Positions 43,186-50,399 of a DNA stretch of 64,000 bases are shown here, in pieces. Where the stretch lies: assembly GCA_900548345.1 (NCBI GenBank), contig URKA01000014.1, positions 1-64,000 of the forward strand, given 5' to 3'. The stretch is from an uncultured Paraprevotella sp. Its GTDB lineage: Bacteria; Bacteroidota; Bacteroidia; Bacteroidales; Bacteroidaceae. A program made the translations under genes and the position numbers. The stretch's first letter is position 1, and every line of letters starts with the position of its first letter. A model generated the notes under the pieces. The model saw only the letters and a program-made list of their open reading frames with translations, was not told where the DNA came from and ran no database searches.

Positions 43186-44466
43186 TTATACCGCGTACAA
43201 CGGTATGTTTGTAAGGTTTTTCTGTACTTTGTAAGGCAGCATAGAATATCTTTCCGCATGCAGTTCCGGTATCCTGTTCAGCAAGGCTGTCAGTGAATTG
43301 GCCCTGACATTTCCTTCGGCTTTCACCTCTATCGGTATCATTTCCGCGCCACGTTGGATGATAAAGTCCAGTTCAAGGCGCGAGTTGTTCGTGTTATGAT
43401 AATAGATTGGCGATACGCCTTTGCTTTTCAGCTGTTGCAAGACGTATTGTTCGGTTATTCCTCCCTTGTATTCCTTGAAAATGTCGTTTTTTATCAATAC
43501 CTGGGCCGGAATGGTCTTAACCATAGCACCCATTAAACCCAAGTCAACCGCATATAATTTAAAAGCCGACAAGTCCTCATAAATATCAAGTGGTAATTCC
43601 GGTTTGGTGCATCGGGGAATCTTGTACAATAATCCTGCATCTATAAGCCATTGGATGGCAATTTCAAAATCATTTGCCCTGGCTCCCTTGCGTAAGGCTC
43701 CGTAGATGAATTTCTTATTCTCCTTGAACAACTGTGAAGGAATACTGTTCCAGACCATTCTGATGCGTGGCACCTGTTCCTGAGGCGCGTGTTTGGAGAA
43801 GTCAAAGTCGTAGCCCTGTAAAATCTCAGACTGGATACGCCTGACCTCCTGCAATGAATCCGTCTCTACGTATTTAAGCACCGCTTCCGGCATTCCGCCT
43901 ACATAATAGTATTGCCGTAGGAGGTCTGTATACTTTTCATGCAGAAGGTTTATTGTTTCAAAGTCCCTGCTCACGAGCAATTTGTAGGCTTCTTCTTCTC
44001 CCTTGGCTACAAGGAACTCTTCAAAACTCATGGGAAAGATATTTATGACATTCACTTTTCCCACGGGGTAAGACACGCCTTGATGCATGGAAATCCCCAA
44101 AAGAGAGCCGGCCACGGCTATATGGTATTCCGGTGCTTCCTCCTTAAAATATTTCAAGGCTTCCAATGCTTCCGGGATATCCTGTATTTCATCCAGAATG
44201 ATAAGTGTATCTTCCGGAGTGATGTCAACGGAGGTTATTGCGCGCAAACCGCGCAAAATCCTGTCCACATTGAAATCTTGTGAGAAAAGCCGGCGTGCAA
44301 GATCGTTTTTCCGGCATATTACATAAGCCTCTTTCTTATATTCGAGCTCGGCGAATTTATGGAGCAACCACGTTTTGCCGACTTGTCGGGCACCATTCAG
44401 AATTAACGGCTTCCGATCGGTCCGGTTTTTCCACTCTATAAGTTCTTGTAAAACAAATCTTTCCAT
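43186..44466 (-). CDS. AAA ATPase with DUF4143 domain (second of two), inserted gene
   Basis: A 426-residue P-loop ATPase with Walker A NGARQVGKTWLL (about residue 24), Walker B TLIILDEIQDIPEAL (about 89), sensor VAGSLLG, and a C-terminal DUF4143 part with a PD-(D/E)xK-like set RLELDFIIQ ... IPIEVKAEG that keeps D, E and K. It is only distantly like the ATPase at 29962-31236. Its own repeat-flanked promoter lies upstream. The whole gene sits between two 80-bp direct repeats, and the neighbours on both sides are core genes, so it looks like a later arrival. Confidence 0.88.
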   Translation of the reverse strand: MERFVLQELIEWKNRTDRKPLILNGARQVGKTWLLHKFAELEYKKEAYVICRKNDLARRLFSQDFNVDRILRGLRAITSVDITPEDTLIILDEIQDIPEALEALKYFKEEAPEYHIAVAGSLLGISMHQGVSYPVGKVNVINIFPMSFEEFLVAKGEEEAYKLLVSRDFETINLLHEKYTDLLRQYYYVGGMPEAVLKYVETDSLQEVRRIQSEILQGYDFDFSKHAPQEQVPRIRMVWNSIPSQLFKENKKFIYGALRKGARANDFEIAIQWLIDAGLLYKIPRCTKPELPLDIYEDLSAFKLYAVDLGLMGAMVKTIPAQVLIKNDIFKEYKGGITEQYVLQQLKSKGVSPIYYHNTNNSRLELDFIIQRGAEMIPIEVKAEGNVRANSLTALLNRIPELHAERYSMLPYKVQKNLTNIPLYAV

Positions 44467-44474
44467 TGAGCGCT

Positions 44475-44580
44475 ACAATTTTATGCAGATAAAACACCGT
44501 TGGCAATACATTTATCGGCAGATATATTCGATGCAAATATACACAAATAGGCAGATAGATGGTATGGATATAGACATTTT
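44475..44580. repeat. 33-bp-period repeats across the second ATPase promoter
   Basis: GCAGATA occurs at 44485, 44518 and 44551, each preceded by ACA ten bases earlier (44475, 44508, 44541), with a decayed fourth unit starting at 44574. The minus-strand -7 element TATATTTG (44534-44541) lies inside the array. Confidence 0.7.
44534..44541 (-). promoter_or_regulatory. -7 element of the second DUF4143 ATPase gene
   Basis: TATATTTG on the minus strand, 67 bases before the ATG at 44466. Confidence 0.5.
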
Positions 44581-44679
44581 TTTGCACTTCCGGTATGACA
44601 ATGACACAAAAAACATCGATAACCCGATGTTTGCATATAGACGAAAGTGTTTGATGATAATCGATAAATTAAGCAAACA

Positions 44680-44759
44680 GCGTATGTTGTGATGAGGCAA
44701 AATAAAAAGGATACCCCCAGAGGAGTATCCTTTTTATTTTGTCCGTTCTTGAAATCCGG
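44680..44759. repeat. 80-bp direct repeat, right copy (contains the rplS terminator)
   Basis: It carries a stranded copy of the last cvfB codons (CGT ATG TTG TGA) with no cvfB in front of it, the bidirectional terminator, and ends one base before the rplS stop codon. See the left copy at 43085-43164. Confidence 0.95.
44701..44739. terminator. bidirectional terminator, right copy
   Basis: The same hairpin as 43106-43144, now serving rplS. Confidence 0.85.
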
Positions 44760-44760
44760 T

Positions 44761-45123
44761 TTACTTGGCAGCCACTGTACGCTTTTCTGCGATACGTGCT
44801 TTCTTGCCGGTAAGTTTGCGCAGGTAGTACAACTTTGCGCGACGCACTTTACCCACCTTGTTCACCACGATGCTGTCGATGTTCGGACTTTCGATGGGGA
44901 AGATACGTTCCACACCCACGGTTCCCGACATCTTGCGCACGGTGAAGCGCTTCTTGTTCTGGTGGCCTGAGATTTTGATAACTACACCGCGGTACAGCTG
45001 TACACGCTCTTTGTTACCTTCGACGATTCTGTATGCTACGGTAACGGTATCACCAGCCTTGAACTTGGGGAACTCTTTGCCGGTAGCAAATGCTTCTTCT
45101 GCAATTTTAATTAAATCTGCCAT
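44761..45123 (-). CDS. rplS: 50S ribosomal protein L19
   Basis: A 120-residue ribosomal protein with FPKFKAGDTVTVAYRIVEGNKERVQLYRGVVI, FTVRKMSGTVGVERIFPIESPNID and VGKVRRAKLYYLRKLTGKKARI, diagnostic of L19 at the 30S-50S interface. Length is normal with a short C-terminal extension. It is monocistronic here, without the rpsP-rimM-trmD neighbours of many bacteria. The -7 element is at 45212-45219, leaving a leader of about 80 bases that could hold an L19 regulatory structure. Confidence 0.97.
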   Translation of the reverse strand: MADLIKIAEEAFATGKEFPKFKAGDTVTVAYRIVEGNKERVQLYRGVVIKISGHQNKKRFTVRKMSGTVGVERIFPIESPNIDSIVVNKVGKVRRAKLYYLRKLTGKKARIAEKRTVAAK

Positions 45124-45211
45124 TTGTTTGGGTCATTAAATTGTTCTGTCGTCCCGGTACAACATAACAGGGAACTCTGCATCCTGCCAGCGATTGTACG
45201 GAAAGCGACTG

Positions 45212-45219
45212 CAAAGGTA
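45212..45219 (-). promoter_or_regulatory. rplS -7 promoter element
   Basis: TACCTTTG on the minus strand. Confidence 0.55.
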
Positions 45220-45280
45220 CAAAGTTTTTTTCACCCTGCCAACCGTATCCTGCACTTTTTTAGGTAGAAACAATAAACTT

Positions 45281-45368
45281 CGTCCTGAAAAGTGTGGATT
45301 TCCGCACTTTTACGTCCTTAAAAATGTAGTATTGCAACATTCTTACGTCCTTAAAGATGTAAATTTGG
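45281..45368. repeat. tandem dyad units with CGTCCTkAAA spacing of 32-33 bp
   Basis: Units start at 45281, 45313 and 45346 (CGTCCTGAAA, CGTCCTTAAA, CGTCCTTAAA). The first contains AAAAGTGTGGA facing TCCGCACTTTT, and the second AATGT facing ACATT. The rest of 45220-45576 holds no convincing gene. Confidence 0.65.
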
Positions 45369-45576
45369 CTGATTATGAGGATGATATTACTTTTTCCATT
45401 TCATGGTTTGAAAGGCAACATTTCAATTTGTAGATAACGTCCGGTTAAAACAGTTGCCATTTCGCTACTCAACAAGTCATGACCTATTGGCTAAAAAAAA
45501 GGAAGGGCGCGTATTTTTTTAGATGGGCAGATGTCGATTCTATGGTTTCTTTCTTCCGCGTTCCGGATTTTAGTTG

Positions 45577-45584
45577 TACATTTG
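45577..45584 (+). promoter_or_regulatory. -7 element of the split 5'-nucleotidase operon
   Basis: TACATTTG, 23 bases before the ATG at 45608. Confidence 0.6.
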
Positions 45585-45607
45585 AGTGTGGATTTAATAC
45601 AAAATCG

Positions 45608-46360
45608 ATGAGAAAGGAAATATATGCGGGATTTGTGCTGTGCCTCATGCTGCCGGGGGGCGTATGTGCACAACGTTACAAGCTGGCCGGGGTGAAGGCC
45701 GGACGATATGAGGTGACAAGGTCGCTGGACTCTCGTCCCGACAGCGGAGCATTGCGTGTCGCGGCACCTTTCCGTGAGGCGGTGGACAGCATGCGTGCCC
45801 CCGTGCTGGGTGAGAGTGAGGTGGCGATGCGGGCTGACCGTCCGGAAAGTCTGTTGTCCAATTTCGTGGCCGACGTGTTGCGGGATGCCTCCGTGCGTGT
45901 GGGCAAGAGGGCCGACATCGGCCTGTGCAATATCGGAGGGCTTCGCAGTGCCATGCCAAAGGGCAAGGTGACATACGGTGACGTGTTGGAGATTGCTCCT
46001 TTCGAGAACCGGCTGTGTGTGCTGACCCTTACAGGAAGCAAGTTGAAAGAGCTGATGGATCAGATTGCGGCCGTGGGGGGCGAAGGAGTCAGCGGCGTGC
46101 GCATGGCGATTACCATGGACGGGCGTCTGCTGACGGTTGAGGTGAACGGCAAGCCGATAGAGGAGCATGCCCTGTATACGATAGCCACCCTCGATTATCT
46201 GGCCGAAGGAAACGACAGAATGTATGCCTTGAAAGATAATGTATACAAGGCGGAGACGAAAATCGCCGTACGCGACCTGATTGTGGAAGCCATCCTTCGT
46301 GCGCAGGCCGAAGGGCGCAAGGTGACGGCAAAGATGGAAGGCAGAATCACTAAACAATAA
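45608..46360 (+). CDS. 5'-nucleotidase C-terminal (substrate-binding) domain protein
   Basis: This 250-residue secreted protein (signal peptide ending GVCAQ) consists of the UshA-type C-terminal domain only: RADRPESLLSNFVADVLRDA, the purine/ribose-binding LCNIGGLRSAMPKGKVTYGDVLEIAPFEN, and ALYTIATLDYLAEGNDRM. The metallophosphoesterase half is the next gene, 5 bases downstream, so the normal order of domains is reversed and split. The two products probably act together in the periplasm. The ATG at 45608 follows the promoter. Confidence 0.88.
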   Translation: MRKEIYAGFVLCLMLPGGVCAQRYKLAGVKAGRYEVTRSLDSRPDSGALRVAAPFREAVDSMRAPVLGESEVAMRADRPESLLSNFVADVLRDASVRVGKRADIGLCNIGGLRSAMPKGKVTYGDVLEIAPFENRLCVLTLTGSKLKELMDQIAAVGGEGVSGVRMAITMDGRLLTVEVNGKPIEEHALYTIATLDYLAEGNDRMYALKDNVYKAETKIAVRDLIVEAILRAQAEGRKVTAKMEGRITKQ

Positions 46361-46365
46361 GGAAA

Positions 46366-47229
46366 ATGACGATGAATGCGATGAAAACAATCTTTATAGC
46401 TGTGCTTGCGGCCGTCGGATGCGGAACGCTTTCGGCGCAGGACGGCACGGTGGAACTGCGTATCGTGCATACCAACGACACACATAGCTGCGTGGTGCCC
46501 GTCAGTCCGAACTATTCGGATACGGCGCAGGCCGACAAGGGCGGATTCATACGCCGTGCGGCATTGGTGCGCGACTGGCGTGCGGCAGACAAGGACATGT
46601 TGCTCTTCGACAGCGGCGACTTCTCGCAAGGCTCCGCCTACTATAATATATATAAAGGAGAAGTGGAAGTGAGCCTGATGAACGAGATGCGGTACGATGC
46701 CGCCACGATAGGCAACCATGAGTTTGACTTCGGGCTGGATAATATGGCACGTATATACCGCATGGCACAGTTCCCGATTGTCTGTGCCAACTATGATGTA
46801 AAAGGCACGGTGCTCGAAGGTTTGGTCAAACCCTATGTCGTACTGGAACGGAAGGGCGTAAGAATCGGCGTGTTCGGCTTAGGCACGCAACTCGAAGGTA
46901 TGGTGGCTGCGGACAATTACAAGGGGGTGACATACGAAGACCCTGTGACGGCTGCCAACCGAGTGACGGACCTGTTGAAGAACAAGGAACATTGCGACCT
47001 GATTGTCTGCCTGTCTCACTTAGGCTGGAATATTGAAGGCACGGATGATACGGAGCTTGTGCCGGGCTCGCATCATATCGACCTTGTGCTGGGCGGGCAT
47101 TCCCATACCTATTTCGAACATCCCGTGGTGCTGAAAGATGCCGACGGCCGAAATGTCTACTGCAACCAGATGGGAAAGAACGGGCGTTACGTGGGTACAC
47201 TCGTGCTCGAAATGGAATCCGTGGAATGA
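46366..47229 (+). CDS. 5'-nucleotidase N-terminal metallophosphoesterase domain protein
   Basis: This 287-residue secreted protein has the catalytic calcineurin-like half of UshA/5'-nucleotidase: IVHTNDTHS (D-x-H), LFDSGDFSQGS, GNHEFDFG, CLSHLGW and GGHSHTYF, all the metal-binding motifs. It lacks the C-terminal domain, which is encoded by the preceding gene. Starts at codons 1, 3 or 6 (46366, 46372, 46381) are all possible; the last gives the neatest signal peptide. It ends 1 base before the convergent PorT gene. Confidence 0.9.
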   Translation: MTMNAMKTIFIAVLAAVGCGTLSAQDGTVELRIVHTNDTHSCVVPVSPNYSDTAQADKGGFIRRAALVRDWRAADKDMLLFDSGDFSQGSAYYNIYKGEVEVSLMNEMRYDAATIGNHEFDFGLDNMARIYRMAQFPIVCANYDVKGTVLEGLVKPYVVLERKGVRIGVFGLGTQLEGMVAADNYKGVTYEDPVTAANRVTDLLKNKEHCDLIVCLSHLGWNIEGTDDTELVPGSHHIDLVLGGHSHTYFEHPVVLKDADGRNVYCNQMGKNGRYVGTLVLEMESVE

Positions 47230-47230
47230 A

Positions 47231-47935
47231 TTACTCGAAATAAAGCGTAAGGACAATCATCTTGGATGAGGCGCCGTCCAACGAATTGGTAAATTTCCGC
47301 AGCGAACCGTCTATCAGGTCGTTGCGGTTTTTTTGCAGGATGTCGGACAGGCCGAAGCAGAACTTCAGTTCGGGAATCAGCTTGAAGAAAGGCAGGTAGA
47401 AATCGCAACCCATGCCCACTTCAAGGTAACAGTCGAAAGGTTTCATCAGCAAGGCCTTCTGTTTCTTGGTGGTCAGGTCAATCATCGGGTTGACACCCAC
47501 GATGAAATAAGGGCGGTAATTGTTGTAGCGCGGCGCGGCGATTTTCAAATCCACCGGTACGGAGATATAGGTGGATTTGATGTTTTGCGTGCTGTCTCTT
47601 CCGCTGGCCTGCTCATGGAAACTCACATGCTTTTGTCCGAAGTGCATGGTGGGCACAAGGCGGAGGGCCAGATAGTTGTTGAGTCTCATCTCGCCCAAGA
47701 CCCCCACACTGAATCCCGGTCCGTAGTTGTCGATATCGGCATACCATTGCTCTCCGCTTTCCGGGTCGATATATCCGTTGTTCTTCAATTCAAGGTCCTG
47801 CATGTGCAGTCCGAAGAGGAATCCGTAGTGGAATCTTCTTTGGTCGATATAGGGGCGGTTCTGTAGCTTGCGCTCTTGAGCCACGCCGCTCACCATGAGC
47901 ATACACCCTAAAATTGCGGTCAGGAGTCTTTTCAT
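47231..47935 (-). CDS. PorT family outer membrane beta-barrel protein
   Basis: A 234-residue protein with a signal peptide (to about VAQ, residue 20) and alternating amphipathic strands ending in Phe-Glu (IVLTLYFE). RRFHYGFLFGLHMQDL, GPGFSVGVLGEMRLNNYLALRLVPTMHFGQK and YISVPVDLKIAAPRYNNYRPYFIVGVNP match the PorT-type barrel, a type IX secretion component in Porphyromonas. With GldH (60.7 kb) and C-terminal tails on secreted proteins it is consistent with some T9SS-related machinery, though no core porKLMN or sprA gene is in the window. Confidence 0.8.
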   Translation of the reverse strand: MKRLLTAILGCMLMVSGVAQERKLQNRPYIDQRRFHYGFLFGLHMQDLELKNNGYIDPESGEQWYADIDNYGPGFSVGVLGEMRLNNYLALRLVPTMHFGQKHVSFHEQASGRDSTQNIKSTYISVPVDLKIAAPRYNNYRPYFIVGVNPMIDLTTKKQKALLMKPFDCYLEVGMGCDFYLPFFKLIPELKFCFGLSDILQKNRNDLIDGSLRKFTNSLDGASSKMIVLTLYFE

Positions 47936-48035
47936 GAATCACTGTTATTTATTAGAGAATAACGTAAATCAGCCTGTCTTATTGTATGTCCATGCGCTTT
48001 TGCGCTGAAAAATCACTAAAAATAGTGAGGAATAT

Positions 48036-48066
48036 TTTGGCGTATTCTTTTTTAATGCTAACTTTG
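48036..48066 (+). promoter_or_regulatory. ferredoxin promoter
   Basis: TTTG (48036-48039), 19 bases, TAACTTTG (48059-48066): a full consensus match, 50 bases before the ATG. Confidence 0.8.
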
Positions 48067-48116
48067 CGCCAAGAGTTCGGAAGAACAGAAAATTAACATT
48101 TAAAACTTAAAACAAT

Positions 48117-48281
48117 ATGGCTTACGTAATTGGTGAAGATTGTGTAGCATGCGGAACTTGTATCGATGAATGTCCCGTAGGTGCTATTTCTGAAGGTGAT
48201 ATCTATAAAATCAATCCGGACGCTTGTACTGAATGCGGTACTTGTGCCGATGTTTGTCCTTCAGGTGCCATTTCTCTCTAA
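48117..48281 (+). CDS. 2[4Fe-4S] ferredoxin
   Basis: A 54-residue clostridial-type ferredoxin with two cluster motifs, CVACGTCIDECPVGAI and CTECGTCADVCPSGAI, each C-x2-C-x2-C-x3-C-P. The two halves are near duplicates, as usual. It is a small soluble electron carrier, for example for pyruvate:ferredoxin oxidoreductase in an anaerobe. Monocistronic, with a consensus promoter and a strong terminator. Confidence 0.97.
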   Translation: MAYVIGEDCVACGTCIDECPVGAISEGDIYKINPDACTECGTCADVCPSGAISL

Positions 48282-48310
48282 TCGGAGTTAGGTATACAAT
48301 AGAACGGAAA

Positions 48311-48353
48311 AAAGCAGCCGTCCGCCCTTCGGGTTCGGACGGCTGTTTCTTTT
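48311..48353 (+). terminator. ferredoxin terminator
   Basis: CAGCCGTCCG (48315-48324) and CGGACGGCTG (48336-48345), then TTTCTTTT. Confidence 0.88.
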
Positions 48354-48371
48354 CCCGGTACGAAGACAATG

Positions 48372-48415
48372 AGCGGCGCCGCATTTCCGGTAAAAAAGGA
48401 AAATGCGGCGCCGCT
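48372..48415. terminator. GC-rich hairpin between the convergent ferredoxin and aminotransferase genes
   Basis: AGCGGCGCCGCATTT pairs with AAATGCGGCGCCGCT across a purine-rich loop. It probably ends the aminotransferase transcript. Confidence 0.65.
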
Positions 48416-48443
48416 TTATCCGTAGGGTGACGGAGAGGTACGA

Positions 48444-49637
48444 TTATTTCAGGCGTGCCAATGTGTCTTTGATGCGCTTCATGGCCTCCACGATGTTCTC
48501 GTCGCTGGTGGCGTAGCTCATGCGGAAGCATTCCGGTGAACCGAAGGCGTCGCCTCCTACAGTGGCCACATGGCCCACTTCGAGCAGATACATGGCGAAG
48601 TCGTTCGAATCACGGATGACACGGTCGCCGTCCTTCTTGCCGAAATATGCACTGCACTTGGGGAACAGGTAGAATGCACCTTCCGGATTGTTCACTTCCA
48701 GACCGGGGATTTCCTTTGCCAGTTTGACAATCAGATTCTTGCGGCGCTCGAATGCCAGACGCATGTCCTCCACGCACTGTTGCGAGCCTGTATATGCAGC
48801 CTCGGCGGCTTTCTGCGATACGGAGCACGGGCCGCTTGTGTATTGTCCCTGCAGTTTGTTGCATCCCTTCACAATCCATTCGGGAGCGGCGATAAAACCG
48901 ATTCTCCATCCTGTCATGGCGTATGCTTTCGACACCCCGTTGATGATGACCGTGCGGTTTTTCATTTCAGGGAACTGTGCGATGCTTTCATGCCGGCCGA
49001 TGTAGTTGATGTGCTCGTAGATTTCATCAGCAACGACGATGACCCTCTCATGCTTGGCCAGTACATCTGCCAGTCCTTTCAGTTCCTCCTTTGAATATAC
49101 GGAACCTGTCGGGTTGCTGGGCGAGCAGAGAATCAGCGCACGGGTCTTGGGAGTGATGGCCGCTTCGAGCTGTTCGGGCGTGATTTTGAAATCCTGCTCG
49201 ATTCCGGCTTCCACAATAACCGGTTCGCCTTCTGCGAGTTTGACCATCTGCGGGTAGCTGACCCAATACGGAGCCGGGATAATCACTTCGTCGCCGGCGT
49301 TGACCAATGCCATCAATGTGTTGCAGACGGATTGTTTCGCACCATTGGAACAAAGGATTTGCGCCGGAGTGTAATCCAGTCCGTTCTCCTTTTTCAACTT
49401 GGCTGCGATGGCTTCACGCAGGGCCGGATAGCCGGGTACGGGAGAGTAGCGTGAGAAATTGTCTTCCACTGCCTGTATGGCTGCCGCTTTGATATGGTCG
49501 GGCGTGTTGAAGTCCGGTTCGCCCACACTCAGATTGATAACATCCACTCCGCTTGCTTTCAGTTCGCTGCTTTTCTGCGACATGGCCAGCGTGGCGGAGG
49601 GGGAAAGTCTGTTCAGACGGTTTGATAATGTTTCCAT
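48444..49637 (-). CDS. aspC: PLP-dependent aspartate aminotransferase (fold type I)
   Basis: The enzyme interconverts aspartate and oxaloacetate using 2-oxoglutarate/glutamate. The 397-residue class I aminotransferase opens SPSATLAMSQKSSELKASG-VDVINLSVGEPDF (AspC group Ib), with YSPVPGYPALREAI, the cofactor-binding LCSPSNPTG, DEIYEHI, the Schiff-base Lys in SKAYAMTGWRIG (about residue 237) and the substrate-binding Arg in FRMSYA. Substrate range (aspartate, prephenate or others) cannot be fixed from sequence. Confidence 0.9.
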   Translation of the reverse strand: METLSNRLNRLSPSATLAMSQKSSELKASGVDVINLSVGEPDFNTPDHIKAAAIQAVEDNFSRYSPVPGYPALREAIAAKLKKENGLDYTPAQILCSNGAKQSVCNTLMALVNAGDEVIIPAPYWVSYPQMVKLAEGEPVIVEAGIEQDFKITPEQLEAAITPKTRALILCSPSNPTGSVYSKEELKGLADVLAKHERVIVVADEIYEHINYIGRHESIAQFPEMKNRTVIINGVSKAYAMTGWRIGFIAAPEWIVKGCNKLQGQYTSGPCSVSQKAAEAAYTGSQQCVEDMRLAFERRKNLIVKLAKEIPGLEVNNPEGAFYLFPKCSAYFGKKDGDRVIRDSNDFAMYLLEVGHVATVGGDAFGSPECFRMSYATSDENIVEAMKRIKDTLARLK

Positions 49638-49660
49638 TTGATGTATGTATTTGTGATGTC

Positions 49661-50368
49661 TTATTTTCTGCTGCCCATGATTCTCAGCAGGTAGATAAAG
49701 AGGTTGATGAAGTCGAGATAGAGCGTCAACGCGCCCATCAGGGCGAGTTTCTGCGTAGTGTCGTTCACCTCTGTGCCGTGCACTTCGAGCATTTGTTTGA
49801 TTTTTTGTGTGTCGTATGCCGTAAGGCCTACAAAAATGGCCACGCCTGCATAACTGATAATCCAGTAAATCATCTCATTCCGCATGAACAGGTTGACCAG
49901 CGAAGCGATAATCAGGCCGATGAGCGACATGAACAGGATGCGGCCTATGGATGACAGGTCGCGTTTGGTGAACATGCCGTAGAGGCTCAATGCACCGAAG
50001 GTTCCGGCCGTGATGAAGAACGTGCTGGCAATGCTTTCGCTGGTAAATGCCAGGAAATATACCGAACAGGTCACTCCGTTGAGCACGGCATAGGCGATGA
50101 ACATCACCGTGGCTGCAAGAAACGAAAGGCGGTTCAGCATCCATGTGAGCAACAATACTACCGCTACTTCGGCGATGAGTAATCCGTATAATGTGGCCTG
50201 GCTGCTGAATACCCAGGATAAGATGCCGGGGCTGCTGACCACCTTTAACGCTGTCAGACCGCTGATAAGCAATGCGAGTGCCATCCATGTGTACACACGA
50301 CGGAGTAATAAGGACGATGCGGAGGATTGTACTTCGCTCTCCCGTGCATAAATTTTGTTCTCTTCCAT
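49661..50368 (-). CDS. Bax inhibitor-1/YccA family membrane protein
   Basis: A 235-residue inner-membrane protein with about seven hydrophobic segments and the family C-terminal FVGLTAYDTQKIKQML, whose Asp pair forms the pH-sensing site in characterised members. These proteins act as calcium leak channels or as modulators of the FtsH protease in different organisms; the role here is unknown. Confidence 0.93.
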   Translation of the reverse strand: MEENKIYARESEVQSSASSLLLRRVYTWMALALLISGLTALKVVSSPGILSWVFSSQATLYGLLIAEVAVVLLLTWMLNRLSFLAATVMFIAYAVLNGVTCSVYFLAFTSESIASTFFITAGTFGALSLYGMFTKRDLSSIGRILFMSLIGLIIASLVNLFMRNEMIYWIISYAGVAIFVGLTAYDTQKIKQMLEVHGTEVNDTTQKLALMGALTLYLDFINLFIYLLRIMGSRK

Positions 50369-50399
50369 AACTAATGTTTTTTAATTGTTTAATGAGGGG

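Noticed and set aside
45194..45433. 79-codon frame upstream of the split 5'-nucleotidase
   Set aside because: It runs through the CGTCCT repeat units and the rplS promoter; the repeats explain the open frame.
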